Below the pieces are notes generated by a model. It did not search any database, had not been told where the DNA came from, and saw only the letters and a program-made list of their open reading frames with translations. Positions 32,895 through 44,929 of a DNA stretch of 64,000 nucleotides are shown piece after piece. Source of the stretch: Onchidella celtica. Lineage: Eukaryota > Mollusca > Gastropoda > Systellommatophora > Onchidiidae. Location of the stretch: contig OZ007579.1 in the NCBI GenBank assembly GCA_963931925.1, forward strand, positions 31,720,519 to 31,784,518. Direction: 5' to 3'. Both the position numbers and the translations under genes were made by a program. How positions within the stretch are numbered: position 1 is the stretch's first letter; each line of letters starts with the position of its first letter.

Positions 32895-33425
32895 AAAATA
32901 CTCATACCCTAAGGTATGGACTAGGCCGGTCCGTCCTATGACAGACACCTTCATAACTCATATCCGAAGGTATGGAACCCGCCAAGTCTGTCAGGGTTTG
33001 CCATCCGCTGGGACTATAATATTAATAATCTACAGTCGTGATTCAGAGGTCATGCGCGCTAGGGCACAGCGCATTCGTTTCTAGGTGAAAAAATGACACC
33101 AGACAGAACGCGTGTCATGGTGGTCTTCAAACGGTGTGTTCCCTGTGACAGGGGCTTTCATTTTGCATTACTAATACCTTAAGGTATAGGAATAGGCAGA
33201 TATATTCAGCTAATGATGATGGCAACCATTTTCCAGCACTTATCTAATACAATTAGATCTATGGTGGTCAGTAAATCCTACCTCTATCTGGCAGCTTACA
33301 GTACTTATATCCTATGAAACATCGACAATCCTGTCATCTGGCAGCTTACAGTACTCATACCCTATGAAACATCGACAGTCCTGTCCTCTATGTGACAGCT
33401 TACAGTACTCATATCCTAAGGTCAT
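32895..33425. repeat. Diverged repeat region with recurring ATACCTTAAGGTAT palindrome
   Basis: CATACCCTAAGGTATGG near 32904, CATATCCGAAGGTATGG near 32960, AATACCTTAAGGTATAGG near 33172 and CATATCCTAAGGTC near 33410 are variants of one palindrome. From 33281 to 33422 a 50-54-bp unit repeats about three times (GGCAGCTTACAGTACT, CCTATGAAACATCGACA, TCCTGTC). Confidence 0.7.
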
Positions 33426-34039
33426 CTGACAATCAACTCCGCTGAATACATAATAATACTGGTTTGAACTGAAGGTTCCATTCTCTCAAAGTGACAGAGT
33501 ACGTAAAGATACAAGAAAACCTCTCCGGAGACTCGGCTGCACTTGGAAACTTGCACATCTGGATGAAAAACATCACGGAAGCTCAACGAGTTTCTATCCC
33601 TCCCACAGCATTTGTTCTTGTTCAAACCGGATAACCCAACAAACATTGCAAATTGTGTGGAACATGCAGTTTGCTGGCGTCAGCGACAGGCAAGAAGGAT
33701 CTATCTATTGATGGATTGTATAACCATAGTAAACTGACACGGTGCCCTCAAGACGGAATGTCGTCTCACATAATCTATAATGAACATACACAGATGGCAG
33801 GCTCTTATAAAGTTTTACCCAAATCTTTCTCAGTAATTATTCTCAAATCCAGACAGGAAAATTACAAATTAGAACCAGTTTTCTTTTTTTCTTTTCTTCA
33901 AGAAAAATACAACATTAAATACAGATCTCAGATCTCAGCTTTTGAATTGCTATAATCAGAAAACAGTTTGCTTCGACCCCGGTTGAGAATTCACCAAAAA
34001 AACCTGGTCAAGAATCAAAACATAAAAATGTTCCTTAAG
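33426..34039. other. Unassigned sequence
   Basis: Open frames at 33422-33646 (minus) and 33653-33955 (plus) have no recognisable domain. Confidence 0.35.
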
Positions 34040-34206
34040 CCCGGAGGGTATTAAGCAATTTTCATTGGATTGGGTTGCCAGGTGACGTCACGCCATTTGG
34101 TTTCAGTGAGATCCAACGAGTTGGCTGGCGCGCGAGGCAAGATCGTGACGTCACCACCCAATTAGTTGGCCAATCAAAATGGGCTAATGCCAGCCCGGCC
34201 TAAGCA
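34040..34206. mobile_element. Family B foldback MITE with two CRE palindromes
   Basis: Inverted arms meet around a short loop. Each arm holds GGTGACGTCAC (34081 and 34145 region) flanked outward by CCAATTAGTTGG-type sequence. Other copies are at 42345, 44262 and 52002. TGACGTCA is the consensus CREB/ATF site. Confidence 0.75.
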
Positions 34207-34562
34207 TTTTTGTTTTCTCCTCATCAGACTTTCATTCATGCGTTTATATTTTTGTTTCGCAAACACACAAAAAAATATATAATTATACATACTGTAATTC
34301 TGTACATTTTTTGCGGAATAATCCAGATTTGGCGCTTCTTCAATAATTATGCTGGACGGCTGGAAAGCCAAGATGCTCGTTCTTGTAACAAAATACATAT
34401 TTTTTTTATTTTTTTTGAGCACCAGATAATTGCCTGTGCTTGGGAATAGTTTAAGTGAAGGGAGGGAGTGGTTTTGCCCCGCACTGCTATAAAATATCTT
34501 TTTGTACTTAGAACTTCAGTTGTCTCGTGTGTCAATGAATAAACTTTCCGCGACTTTACTTC

Positions 34563-34795
34563 TTGGTTGTTTCATCTCCATTTTCTGAAAAACTGGAGAT
34601 CTTTTAGTATGCACAGGAGGTTAAATAAATGCACATGTTGGTACTTGTTTAAAATGCGATGTGACACTTGTCAAGCTGTTTCACAGTTCCCATTTATTCT
34701 AACCAATTGTCATAATACTAAAGCCGCAAACGCTCAATGTCGAATTTTTAGCAAAAACGTTGAATCGGAACAAACAAGAATTGAGGTCGTGTTTT
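34563..34795 (-). mobile_element. Family A MITE
   Basis: Begins TTGGTTGTTTCATCTCC and ends GGAACAAACAAGAATTGAGG. The interior AAGCTGTTTCACAGTTCCCA and CAAACGCTCAATGTCGAATT matches the reverse complement of 17653-17892. Confidence 0.8.
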
Positions 34796-34799
34796 GTTT

Positions 34800-35163
34800 G
34801 GCCACTGTGGTGACGTGTTCCCGAGGCTAATGAATTTGCTAGCAATTCCTGTTTGGGATAGAGCAATAACGACCTATGAAGAATATTCTCTGGAGTAGAA
34901 ATATTGAGTGTTCTGTCTGAAATCAGTGCTCCTTCTACAGATAAATTTGCTCATAGAGTAAACGTTTCTTAAGACATTATAAACATGAATTCACTCTTCC
35001 TAATAAAAGAAAGCGTTTAAACAAAACGACGTGTGTTTAAGGAATTAATTGGAAGCTTAAAGAGGAATGTTCCCACAAAGAAACGGTGAGTTCAAAAAAT
35101 GTGAGTCCTCTCTCTTCAAGATCAAAACAGACCGTTTTTCATTAGTTATTAAGGAACGAAGTG
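34800..35163. other. Unassigned sequence
   Basis: No signal recognised. Confidence 0.35.
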
Positions 35164-35470
35164 TTTATCCGCCAATAATTGGTTATATGTTTATTTTTTA
35201 AAACTTTCTTCACAATTATGCACAGTCTGCAATAATGTAATGGTTAACATCTTCACCTGTCAGTCGGGTGACTGTGGTTAGGTTCTCAGGCGTTTTTTGT
35301 TTGTTTTTTAAAATAAGTCTTCTCTATTGGGAATCAATTTGTGTAATTTGTTTCTTAATCCAACAAGAGTAATGGGGAATAAATCCAGTTTTGGTTTTTT
35401 TGTATTTAGTCAACATCAATACTGGCGGATAAACCCGTGCCGATATTGTTGGCGGATAAACCTGCGCATT
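35164..35470. repeat. Inverted GTTTATCCGCC / GGCGGATAAAC repeats
   Basis: GTGTTTATCCGCCAATAATT near 35161 is the inverse of TATTGTTGGCGGATAAACC near 35441. A further GGCGGATAAACCCG lies near 35423 and ATTATCCGCC near 35468. A tRNA-like segment lies between them. Confidence 0.5.
35222..35295 (+). mobile_element. tRNA-Asp-like SINE head or tRNA pseudogene
   Basis: TAATGTAATGGTTAACATC resembles the D-arm of tRNA-Asp and CACCTGTCAGTC the anticodon region, including CTGTCA. GTGGTTAGGTTCTC is a degraded T-arm/B box. Stems pair only partly, so a functional tRNA is unlikely. Confidence 0.45.
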
Positions 35471-35519
35471 ATCCGCCGATTTCCCCACATAGATGTTTGT
35501 CAACACGCGTTCTATCGAG

Positions 35520-35599
35520 AGGTCAAAAGATCAGGTCAGTAAGATGTTGCAGTAGTAACTCTCTACCATTCAAGGTCAGGTCAAAGATCAGAAAGGTCA
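35520..35599 (+). promoter_or_regulatory. Cluster of five AGGTCA half-sites
   Basis: AGGTCA occurs on the same strand at 35520, 35533, 35573, 35578 and 35594. AGGTCA is the nuclear-receptor half-site. The block looks partly duplicated (GGTCAAAAGATCAGGTCA and AGGTCAAAGATCAGAAAGG), so it may simply be a degenerate tandem repeat. No neighbouring gene is known. Confidence 0.25.
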
Positions 35600-36310
<711 letters not shown>

Positions 36311-37427
36311 CACGTGGGCTTTTTAATACCCTGAGGTCATCCACAACAATTCGAGTGAAAGTACTGTATGGATGACATCATATCACAAATTACCGTGTGA
36401 TTTTGTTTTACTTTACCCTTTTTCCACTGTCCATGATAAATTTCAGTTGAGTTTAGCTATTAGGTTGTTTTTTTTTTCTTTTTCGGAAGGGCCGGGAGGT
36501 TTGGGAATTTGATACCTGGAGACAATGGAGTTCCCTCTTATTCCTTTTGTTATTACTGTTGTTGCTTTCTTAGTTTCGTCATTGCTACTGCTGTTGCTGA
36601 TGCTGTCGTTGTTGGGAAGTTCTCAAATGGGGAAAAAATGGGAAACACAGTTAAATAACCCAAGTTCAGATAAATCTGTAAAAAATTATGGAATTTACTG
36701 CCACACTATTTTATGACCCATATTTGAAAACATCTGCAATGTTCATTACCAAAATTTATGCAGAACTCTAGATCCTTAACGTGCTCGTCACATAAATAAT
36801 TGTCCCTTTACCCAAACATTTAAATATGTCATCGGGACATCCGCCATACTGAAAAACACGATAAATATTTCCTATTGAATGGCTGTACAGTAAGAGTTTA
36901 TTTCTCCACCTGCTCAGTTTTATAAATGGCAAGCGGCCTGCCCGAGTTTTCCCTAGCTAGTGAAAAAAAACAGGCAAATTCCGTCCTAAAACTGTAAAAA
37001 TCTCTTCATGTTTTGTCATTCCCTGTTCTTACCCCAAGAGCTTACATTTCTAAGCTAGGCGATGGAGAAAGCTAAACCGGGCTAAACTGAGCCATTGGTC
37101 GAATACCCCATCGATTCTTAAACCTGTGTATCATGGCTCCCGCGTGAAGAATTTTAGCCACTTTGAAATATCGTCACTGTTCCTTAAAACTACAGTAACT
37201 GGTTTTGGCTACAATTCAGGAGAAGGAAAAAAAACTGTTCTGTTTTAGCACAATTGATCTGGTGATGATGACTTTTTGGAAGTTTAGCTATTCGATTATT
37301 TTTCGGCGTAGGAGTCTATAACCAAGATAATTCGATGCTGCTTTGAATGTAGTTGAACACAATAATGTGAAAATCGAATTTTCAAATGTTTGAGCTACTG
37401 CAATCTCAGGGAACCGTGACGACATAA
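36311..37427. other. Unassigned sequence
   Basis: A small open frame at 36525-36716 gives a hydrophobic peptide (VVAFLVSSLLLLLLMLSLL) from CTG/TTG-rich DNA; no signal supports a gene. Confidence 0.35.
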
Positions 37428-37895
37428 TGGGAGGAATTTCAAATATAAGCGGAGACATTTCAAATTCAAGGAGAGGAATGTGAAATACAAGGGGAGGAAT
37501 TTCAAACAAAAGGGGAGGAATTTCAAATACAAGGGGAGGAATTTCAAACAAAAGGGGAGGAATTTCAAATACAAGGGGAGGAATTTCAAACATAATGGGA
37601 GGAATTTCAAATACTAGGGCAGGAATTTCAAATATAAGCGGAGAAATTTCAAATTCAAGGAAAAGAATATGAAATATAAGGGAGGAATTTCAAACATAAA
37701 GGGATAAAAGGAGGAATTTCAAATGCAAGGGAGTGATTTCAAACAAAAGGGGGGGGGGGGAGGGATTTCATATACAAGAGAGGAATTTCAAATACAATGG
37801 AGGGATTTCAAACATAAGGGGAGGAATTTCAAGTACAAGGGGAGGAATTTCAAGTACAAGGAAGGGAGTTTCAAATATAAGGGGAGAAATTTCAA
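37428..37895. repeat. 21-bp satellite, about 20 units
   Basis: The unit GGGGAGGAATTTCAAATACAA repeats with alternating TACAA and CAAAA ends, giving a local 42-bp dimer at 37480-37600. Longer-range copies drift (GAGATTTCAAATTCAAGGA). The seven-residue FEIPPL repeats on the minus strand come from this unit. Confidence 0.92.
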
Positions 37896-38274
37896 ATTCT
37901 GAGAATCTGAGAACCTCTAGTCTATGTGTTTTTAACTCCAGCCAGCCAGATGTATTCCTTAGCTGTCCCAAAACACCCCCTCAGCCTGTACTGAATTCTC
38001 TGATAGTCTTTTAAGGACAAGTCGTGTCCTTGAAGATTTCAAAGTTCCGCTGAGGAGGGGTGAAACTGACTAGCATTGTCTAAACTGATTATAACAAAAT
38101 AGGCCGACCTGGTTCTCAGACGTCTCTTTAACCCTCCCAGTACAAAGGCACGAAACTTACTTTAACAAATATACCGCCTGTTGTTGTTATTCAGGTCCAC
38201 CTACGCCTTTTTCTAGCACTGTAATCTCTGTAGCGAGATATATAAAGAAATTTGTACACTACTAAAAATATCTC
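37896..38274. other. Unassigned sequence
   Basis: No signal recognised. Confidence 0.35.
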
Positions 38275-38640
38275 TCTAGAGGGAAGGGGGAGAGGATGGT
38301 GAGGATGAAGAGGAGGTGGGAAAAGGGAGGGGGAGGCAAGAGAAAGGAAGAAAGCGAAGGGAGGGAGGAGGAATCAGCAGGGGATGGAGAAATTGAGTTC
38401 GTGGAGAGAGGAGAGAGAGAGCGTGAATAGAGGAAGGAGAGAGGGAGGGAGTGAAGAGATGAGAGATTAAAGTGAGTGGATGGAGAAGAGAGATAATGAG
38501 AGCGGGGTGAGCGGCGGAGGTGAGAGATTCAGAGTGGAGGAAGGAGAGGGAGTATGTGGCAGAGGAGGAGGGAGGGGGAGAGAACAGAGGAGAGGGGAGG
38601 GGTAGGGTGAGTTGAAAGCAAGGCAGAAAAAGAAAAAGGA
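38275..38640. repeat. Purine-rich GGA/GA tract
   Basis: About 360 bp of imperfect GGGA and GAGA repeats. Confidence 0.85.
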
Positions 38641-39705
38641 GGGGGAAGCAGGCTTATTCCCAACAGAGTTGGGTACCACAAACATCTAGTCAATAGTATA
38701 TAAAGAACTTCATAGGCGTGTCAGAATTTGAAAAATGCACTTGTATTGTCTACAAACGGGTATGAAGACACTACTGAAAATGGCAGGAATAATAATAGTG
38801 CTAGAAATGTTAAAATGCGGCGGAACTGTAGGACTTAAGAAGACAGAAACTCCGGCCCCTCTTAAACACAACACAATGTGTCGCCTCTGATATTGGACAT
38901 TGTTTTGGTTCTCCCTAAGAGGCTTAAAAAAAAATATCCAGTTTTATAAGCTTCAAGCAGACAGGGTCATTGTTCTGCCTCTATCGGGAGTGAGTAAACA
39001 ATGTCTCTTAGTTTGTTATTAGTCTGGGTTGCCATGGAAAACTCAGTTCTTATAGTTCGTGATCTATAGATTGGATGGCTCGGATAAAATATGAATCGAT
39101 TGAATGTGTATGTATGTAGTCGGTGCCCAGAAAAGCGAAGCTGAAGTCAATATTTTATTATTATAGATTGGTTAGTCTGTTCTAAGTTATTTTTATGAAT
39201 TGCTGTTATTAAGAATTATTTATTTCTCTTGATGAGACAGCACGTTTAGCGTGCACAAATTCCGCACTGCCACCTAGCGGCGAATGCGTGGAAGTCATGA
39301 ACTATGCCGTCTTTTACAAAGCCAATATAGGGGAAATATTAAATTTTGTTCAACCTTCCGCTATCGCTGCAGGAAGTCACTTATTTTATGATTACAAGAT
39401 GAAGTTCCCGGCATTACCCGGGATAAACCCGTGAACCCACCGTTCTACCTCTTTTTTTTTTTTGGTCCAGAAAGCTTCCTGTACTCTGCAGTCTTACTAC
39501 AGATTTCATGCCCACCAAAGCACTAAGCACTCATTTCTGACAAGGAAATTGCCCGCACGGAACTGAACGCGTATTAATATCGTTTCCGATGCGGTGAGTT
39601 TATTACAGGGAGCCCACAAAAAAAAAAAATTCACATTTCTAATGCAACAGTCAAATAGCGTACGCAATTGCAAGCTATCAATAAAGCATATTTTGCCTGA
39701 ATGTG
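38641..39705. other. Unassigned sequence
   Basis: No coding or repeat signal recognised. Confidence 0.35.
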
Positions 39706-39707
39706 TA

Positions 39708-39765
39708 GATTTCATGCACATCCGAAGAAGGCATTATGCCTGCAGATCCATGAAAGATTTTTTTT
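39708..39765 (+). repeat. Conserved stem-loop repeat, copy 2
   Basis: TTTCATGCACATCCGAAGAA, GGCATTATGCC and TGCAGATCCATGAAAG match 23045-23100. GGCAT and ATGCC form the inner stem; a weaker relative is near 1166-1225. Confidence 0.6.
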
Positions 39766-39914
39766 TTATAGTCCAGCAAAGTTAATTTCCTAAAAAGAGG
39801 TACATTTCGTGCATAACCCTAATTTAAATTGTACATACCCTCCTTAGAATCTCTCTCCTACTATGTAATGCTTTTCATTTTGGTCAGCTTTTCTCCCAAC
39901 TGTGGAGCATTGCC

Positions 39915-40165
39915 GCAAGATTTGGCAAGGTTCTAGCTTCTTTCCATCAATTTTTGAGAAAATGATGATAAAAGTTTTATGTGCTCTTAGCTCTTAGAGA
40001 TACGACTTTTGTTTCTTTTTAGTAGTTCTTACAAATTACACACAGAATCCTCATAATATTTTGACAAACAATGAAGAAAGCCTGTAGAAGAAGTGTGTCA
40101 TGTGAAACTCAATTCAGCCCAAAAGTGGAAATAAAACCTTGTCATTTTAAAGAGACGTATTGCCA
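39915..40165 (+). repeat. Family H dispersed repeat
   Basis: Aligns with 62150-62390: CAAGGTTCTA, CCATCAATTTTTGAGAAA, TGTGCTCTTAGCTCTTAGAG, TTTTGACAAACAATG and TCAGCCCAAAAGTGG. Confidence 0.65.
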
Positions 40166-40169
40166 TCTC

Positions 40170-41690
40170 TCCCATCCTTCCTCAGAGCGTAGTACTTTAT
40201 GGGTGGTCGTACAGACAGAATCATGACAACAAAAACAACAACAAGAAGAAAAAAAATAACGTATTCAGAACTTGTTAGGTATTTGTATTACCCGGACCTA
40301 CCAACCTCGAGATATCCGTGTTACCCCAGTTTGATGCTCAAAATATGCCGTGGGGGTGCGGGGTGTATGAACGCACGGTATGACTTTCAGAATGGCAAGC
40401 AAACAATTGACTTGTCTCGAGAGAGATTGACATCGAGGAACCTTTTCGTTAAGAGCACTTGGCACGTATCGTACATTATGTGGAACGATGAGATTACATA
40501 AGGCACCTGTTATAACAAACACACAGGTGCCAGGAACACAACAAATTCACAGAAGAGGGAACAGCAAAGAGTTTTTAAAAAAAGAAAGTTTTGTTTGAAA
40601 TTATTCTTTATCTCATTTTTTTTAACGCTCCACCCTCGCCAATCAACGGAATAAATAAAATTCCTTCATGATTTCATAAAATATCATTATGAATGTGCCC
40701 TGACCCCGAGAACAACACTGATCAAAATGCCACTTTTCTTGGTTTTGAGATAATCAACTTTGAAGTGAAACTACATATTGCCCCCAAATCAAGTAATTTA
40801 TCAGAATTTTTAAATTTCTTTTTCACTCAACGTACACAGTGATGGCATTCACATTTTCTGAGTGATTTTTGCAGTAAAAATCAAAGTCTTAAGACGGATT
40901 ATGGGATCCTTTGGAATTTGACCAGTGTCGTCCATTCCAAAAACGAAATTAATCTGTCATACTGCATTTTGTAGGACTTGGACCATTATTCATTTGATAG
41001 ATTAGAAGCTTCCGAACACGGCGGTGTTCCTAACTCAAAAATGACCTATACAAGACTTAGACCAGTGTTGTTCTCAGTGGCTCAATATATTATTAAGATT
41101 TGACGCATTTGACGAGTCACACGCGTTTGAGAGTTAGGGCTGAGTCGTTTTGCTTGAGTCTAGTGGGGTTAAACAGAATCTCCAGCTCTAATGAGATTGA
41201 AACAATTCTGTCTGTCTGTCTCGCTAGTTGGTACAAAGAAAGTTGAATTCTGAGTCAAAACTGACCCAAATCAGACTGTGGCTCATGTGTTTTAAGGCTG
41301 AGTCAGTCATCATAAAGGACTAAACATTCATAAATAAACGAATGATGCCTATTAGAAGCAGCAAAGGATACATTACCCGACGACAACGGTTGTCGACCAG
41401 TGAACCTTTATTGTATTGAGAAAAGGTTGGTCTTAAGCGAGATCAGGGTATAATCTACAACTACAGTGGAGAACACTTGGATGGCACAATCAAATCAAGA
41501 TCTGGTTGCCCTAGTGATACCGGGGAGGAAATAACACGTTCAGGAAGAAATGACCTCCTGTTATTTGATGAAGCGGAAATGACGTCTCCTCTGACAAGTC
41601 ATGAGAGAGTCAGCTCGATTGGCCACGGATTACAGATATCACGTCGTCGGCCGCTCGGGTCATAACGCTTTATCATCTCGACACAAAGTA
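40170..41690. other. Unassigned sequence
   Basis: Several TGAGTC motifs lie between 41110 and 41310 (AP-1-like TGAGTCA near 41264 and 41302). A plus-strand frame at 40199-40501 is unrecognised. Confidence 0.35.
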
Positions 41691-41696
41691 AAAATA

Positions 41697-41830
41697 TGGC
41701 AAAAAGAGAAGGTTGTACAGTGCAAAACACGGCGTCCAGTATCTGTATTATTTTTTAGGTGTGGCTTTGCAAAATACAATCTTTCTTTTTTGCCACATAT
41801 TTCAAGCCTTGCTGCGATGCCATAGAATTT
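41697..41830. mobile_element. Family I MITE, short copy
   Basis: The left arm TGGCAAAAAGAGAAGGTTGT and right arm TACAATCTTTCTTTTTTGCC are inverted, followed by the family phrase TTCAAGCCTTGCTGCGATGC. Confidence 0.65.
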
Positions 41831-41891
41831 CGTGGGGAAGGGGAGGGGGTGTTATGCTTTATTTATGATTTTTTGACAGACATTTCGTTAC

Positions 41892-42300
<409 letters not shown>

Positions 42301-42344
42301 CAAGCCTACCAGACAAACCACACATCTTACCCTAGGCGGCAACT

Positions 42345-42530
42345 GCCGATTTGGATCGGGTGACTAATCAGATGGTGACGTCACACCATTTAATTTCAAT
42401 GAAATCCCATGCACAAGTCAACTCGTACAACTCGTCGGATTTTACTAAAAATTAAATATTGTGACGTCACTTCCCGACTGGTCGGCCAGACCAAATTGAC
42501 TAGTGTTGGCCAAGGCTAAGGCCCATTCAG
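42345..42530. mobile_element. Family B foldback MITE
   Basis: Left arm GATTTGGATCGGGTGACTAA, GGTGACGTCAC; right arm GTGACGTCACTTCC, ACTGGTCGGCCAGACCAAAT. Both arms keep an intact TGACGTCA. Confidence 0.72.
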
Positions 42531-42681
42531 TCAGTAATTTTATTTGTGTATATGGATTTCGGGATGGGAAATTCGTATCCATTCCACTGATGCTAGTTGT
42601 TTTTTTTCCATCCTCATTTACATTGCTAAATGGGCAGAGAGCGAAGTTATAAATTCCTTTGAGCCACAGAAAAGTGCCCTC

Positions 42682-42760
42682 CACAGCACCGGATAAGTAT
42701 CAATGCTTGTCGTGCAGGAATCAGGTGTTCGATTCCCGGCCGAGAAGGATTTTTTCACCG
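42682..42760 (+). mobile_element. tRNA-like SINE head
   Basis: A strong B box (GGTGTTCGATTCC) at about 42726 and an A-box-like GGATAAGTATC about 35 bp upstream. The downstream GGCCGAGAAGGATTTTTT ends in a T run. The head cannot fold into a full cloverleaf, so a SINE or tRNA pseudogene is likely. Confidence 0.5.
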
Positions 42761-43071
42761 CCTTTTCTGCCTTGATATGATTACATAAAGTCTATTTCCC
42801 AGCTCTGCTCCGCTAAGTATCGGTTTCTATCATTTTTAGGACTTTGCCAAATCGATGTCATGCGAAACTAATCATTGTTAACGTGCTCCAGACTGCTTCC
42901 TATTCTATTTCCGTTCATTGAACTGGATCAGCATTAGTTTTTAAAAAGGCCTTAAAATCTGTGAGTGCTTACTTGTGGGGAGGGGCATGTGTTTGTGTGT
43001 GTGTGGAAAGGAGGGTGTCTGCGTTTGTGTGTGTGTTTATGTGTTCGTGCGTGTATATCTACACCTTACTT

Positions 43072-43305
43072 CTTGTTTGTTCCAACTCTGCTGTTGGCAC
43101 AACTGAGAAATTCAACGTTAAACGTTCGCGGCTCTAGTGTTATGACAAAGAATTGGAATAAAACGATAAGTGCCACAACGCATTTTAAACAAATGCCAGT
43201 GTGTACACTTGGAAAACTTCTTCTACAAATTAAAAGATCTCCAGTGTTGTTGTTTTTTTTTTTCTAGAAAATAGAGAGACAGCTACCAAGAACTAAGATA
43301 AGGAT
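43072..43305 (+). mobile_element. Family A MITE
   Basis: Starts ACCTTACTTCTTGTTTGTTC and ends with CCAAGAACTAAG. The body matches 17653-17892 (CAACGTTAAACGTTCGCGGC, GATAAGTGCCACAACGCATT). Confidence 0.82.
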
Positions 43306-43550
43306 GTGTAATGTCTTCTACTTTCTGGGGCTGTTGAGAACCTTATTTTTCACTAAGTCTTTCTGAGCCGTCCAGCTCATCACTAAAACCTGGCACGGTA
43401 GCTATTTTCACTTTCACAAACTATCTCGGGTATTTTATTATATTGTGTCTGTGTACGTGACAATAATAGTGAGTGAAAATACAAAATATTGCTTGTGTGT
43501 GTGTGAGGTGAGTGGTTGGGTGGGATTAAGGGGAAGGAGGTGGCTTGTGA

Positions 43551-43672
43551 GATAAGATACCATAAGAATCACTTAATCCCAAACTTCCACATGCCTGAAC
43601 CGGCCGGGTTTTGAACCCCGTACCGTTGGCATGAGAGGCGAGCACCTTGCCTCTAGACCACCTTGTGCCCAT
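43551..43672 (-). mobile_element. SINE with intact A and B boxes and LINE-like tail
   Basis: On the minus strand the A box TGGTCTAGAGGC (43649-43660) and B box GGTTCAAAACC (43607-43617) have normal tRNA spacing. Past the head comes GGGATTAAGTGATTCTTATG and a GTATCTTATC tail. The tail resembles the LINE-type ends at 52083-52135 and 21697-21775, consistent with mobilisation by a partner LINE. About 120 bp. Confidence 0.68.
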
Positions 43673-44101
43673 GTCTGTGTATCACTTGTCATACATGGGG
43701 CCAATGTTCCGTCTAAGCTGCGCTGGCGTGAGGCTGCACAGTTGTTGTATTGGTGCCGCGCACATCAAAATATTGCCCCTTATTTTAATTTACAAACTAT
43801 GATTGTTTTGGCAAATATTTTTGCTCATAGCACCGAAAATTCCTTCAGTGATTTGGAAAAATTAGTGGGAACGTTGCATGGAGCCTCGAGGGTTAAGTCA
43901 GATACCCAGCTGTTTAATGTTACACCGAGTCACCCTGCTTATCTCCTCGTTCTGAGATCGGGAATTTAGCTGATCTCTCCACGGGTATTTAAACAAAAGA
44001 TAAACAATGATTTAAAAAAAAGAATTATTAACCGATAAAAATGTGGTTTCTATCAAACCGCAGAAACTGGAAAAGTAGTAAACAAAAGACATGTCTAATT
44101 A

Positions 44102-44247
44102 GGGGTGAAACAGGAGACGCCCGGTGTAGGCGCCAGACCAGTGGCAATTGCACCTCGGGTGGTGCCTATTGTGCTACTGTGAAGCAAAATTTATGGACGG
44201 CGAGTCACCAGTCTGGCGCCTACACCAGCCTTGATCTGTTTCACCCC
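44102..44247. mobile_element. Family J palindromic MITE, 146 bp
   Basis: Ends GGGGTGAAACAG and CTGTTTCACCCC are perfect inverted repeats, flanked by TA on both sides (44100-44101, 44248-44249). GGTGTAGGCGCCAGAC and GTCTGGCGCCTACACC inside extend the hairpin. A diverged partial copy is at 51569. The TA flanks fit Tc1/mariner-type integration but superfamily is not certain. Confidence 0.78.
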
Positions 44248-44261
44248 TAATCCCCAGCGTG

Positions 44262-44440
44262 CACTGGCCGACATTGTTCCACCGATTAGTTGGATGGTGA
44301 TGTCACGACAATGACTTCAATAAGACATCTCTCACTAACCAACTCGTTGGATCTCACCGAAACTCAATGTAGTGATCTCACCACCCAACTAGTACACAGA
44401 TAAAAATCGGCTTGTGCGCTGCGACCAGGCTTAAGCCAGC
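44262..44440. mobile_element. Family B foldback MITE, eroded
   Basis: CCGATTAGTTGGATGGTGAT and ACCACCCAACTAGT mark the arms. Both CRE palindromes have decayed to TGATGTCA and TGATCTCA. It lies 14 bp from the family J element. Confidence 0.65.
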
Positions 44441-44540
44441 GCACCTTCTCAATCAAGACTTGCATTATCCGGCACTCCCCATTATCCAATAGAAAAAAAA
44501 TAAAATAAAAATCCTTCGTGGAGTTCATGGAATTTTTGGA

Positions 44541-44827
44541 GAAGTTAGTTCTTGTTTGTTCCAACTCCACCTTTTTTTTTTTACACAACTCAGAAATTCT
44601 ACATTAAACGTTTGAGGCTTTAGTATTGTGATAAGGAGTAAGACTAAATCGGAACTGTGAAACAGCTTGATAAGTGCTACAACAATTTTTAAACAAGTAC
44701 TTAAGTATGATACCTCTTCTACCAACTAAAAAATCTCCAGTTTGTTTTTTTGTTTTTTTTGGGGGGGGGGGGGGTGGGGGGGGGGGGGTTCCAGAAGATG
44801 GAGCTACAACAAACAAGAACCAAGGTC
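44541..44827 (+). mobile_element. Family A MITE with poly-T/poly-G expansion
   Basis: Starts TTAGTTCTTGTTTGTTCC and ends with ACAACAAACAAGAACCAAGG. A T/G homopolymer stretch at 44740-44790 has lengthened it to about 287 bp. Confidence 0.82.
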
Positions 44828-44929
44828 GTGATCTGGCAAACAAAGGTTGTCAACTGCAGCTGTGGGAATAAAATTTGAGATTTCCTAATAAGGTCGGTGA
44901 TGTAATCATTTAAAACACTGGATAGAAAA

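Noticed and set aside
35222-35295. Functional tRNA-Asp gene
   Set aside because: Acceptor and anticodon stems do not pair and the T-arm is degraded, so a SINE head or pseudogene is more likely.
36525-36716. Hydrophobic small open frame suggesting a membrane peptide
   Set aside because: It derives from a TTG/CTG-rich stretch, and no promoter, splice or homology evidence supports it.
41110-41310. Cluster of TGAGTC motifs as an AP-1 enhancer
   Set aside because: Only two match TGAGTCA, the spacing is irregular and no gene context exists.
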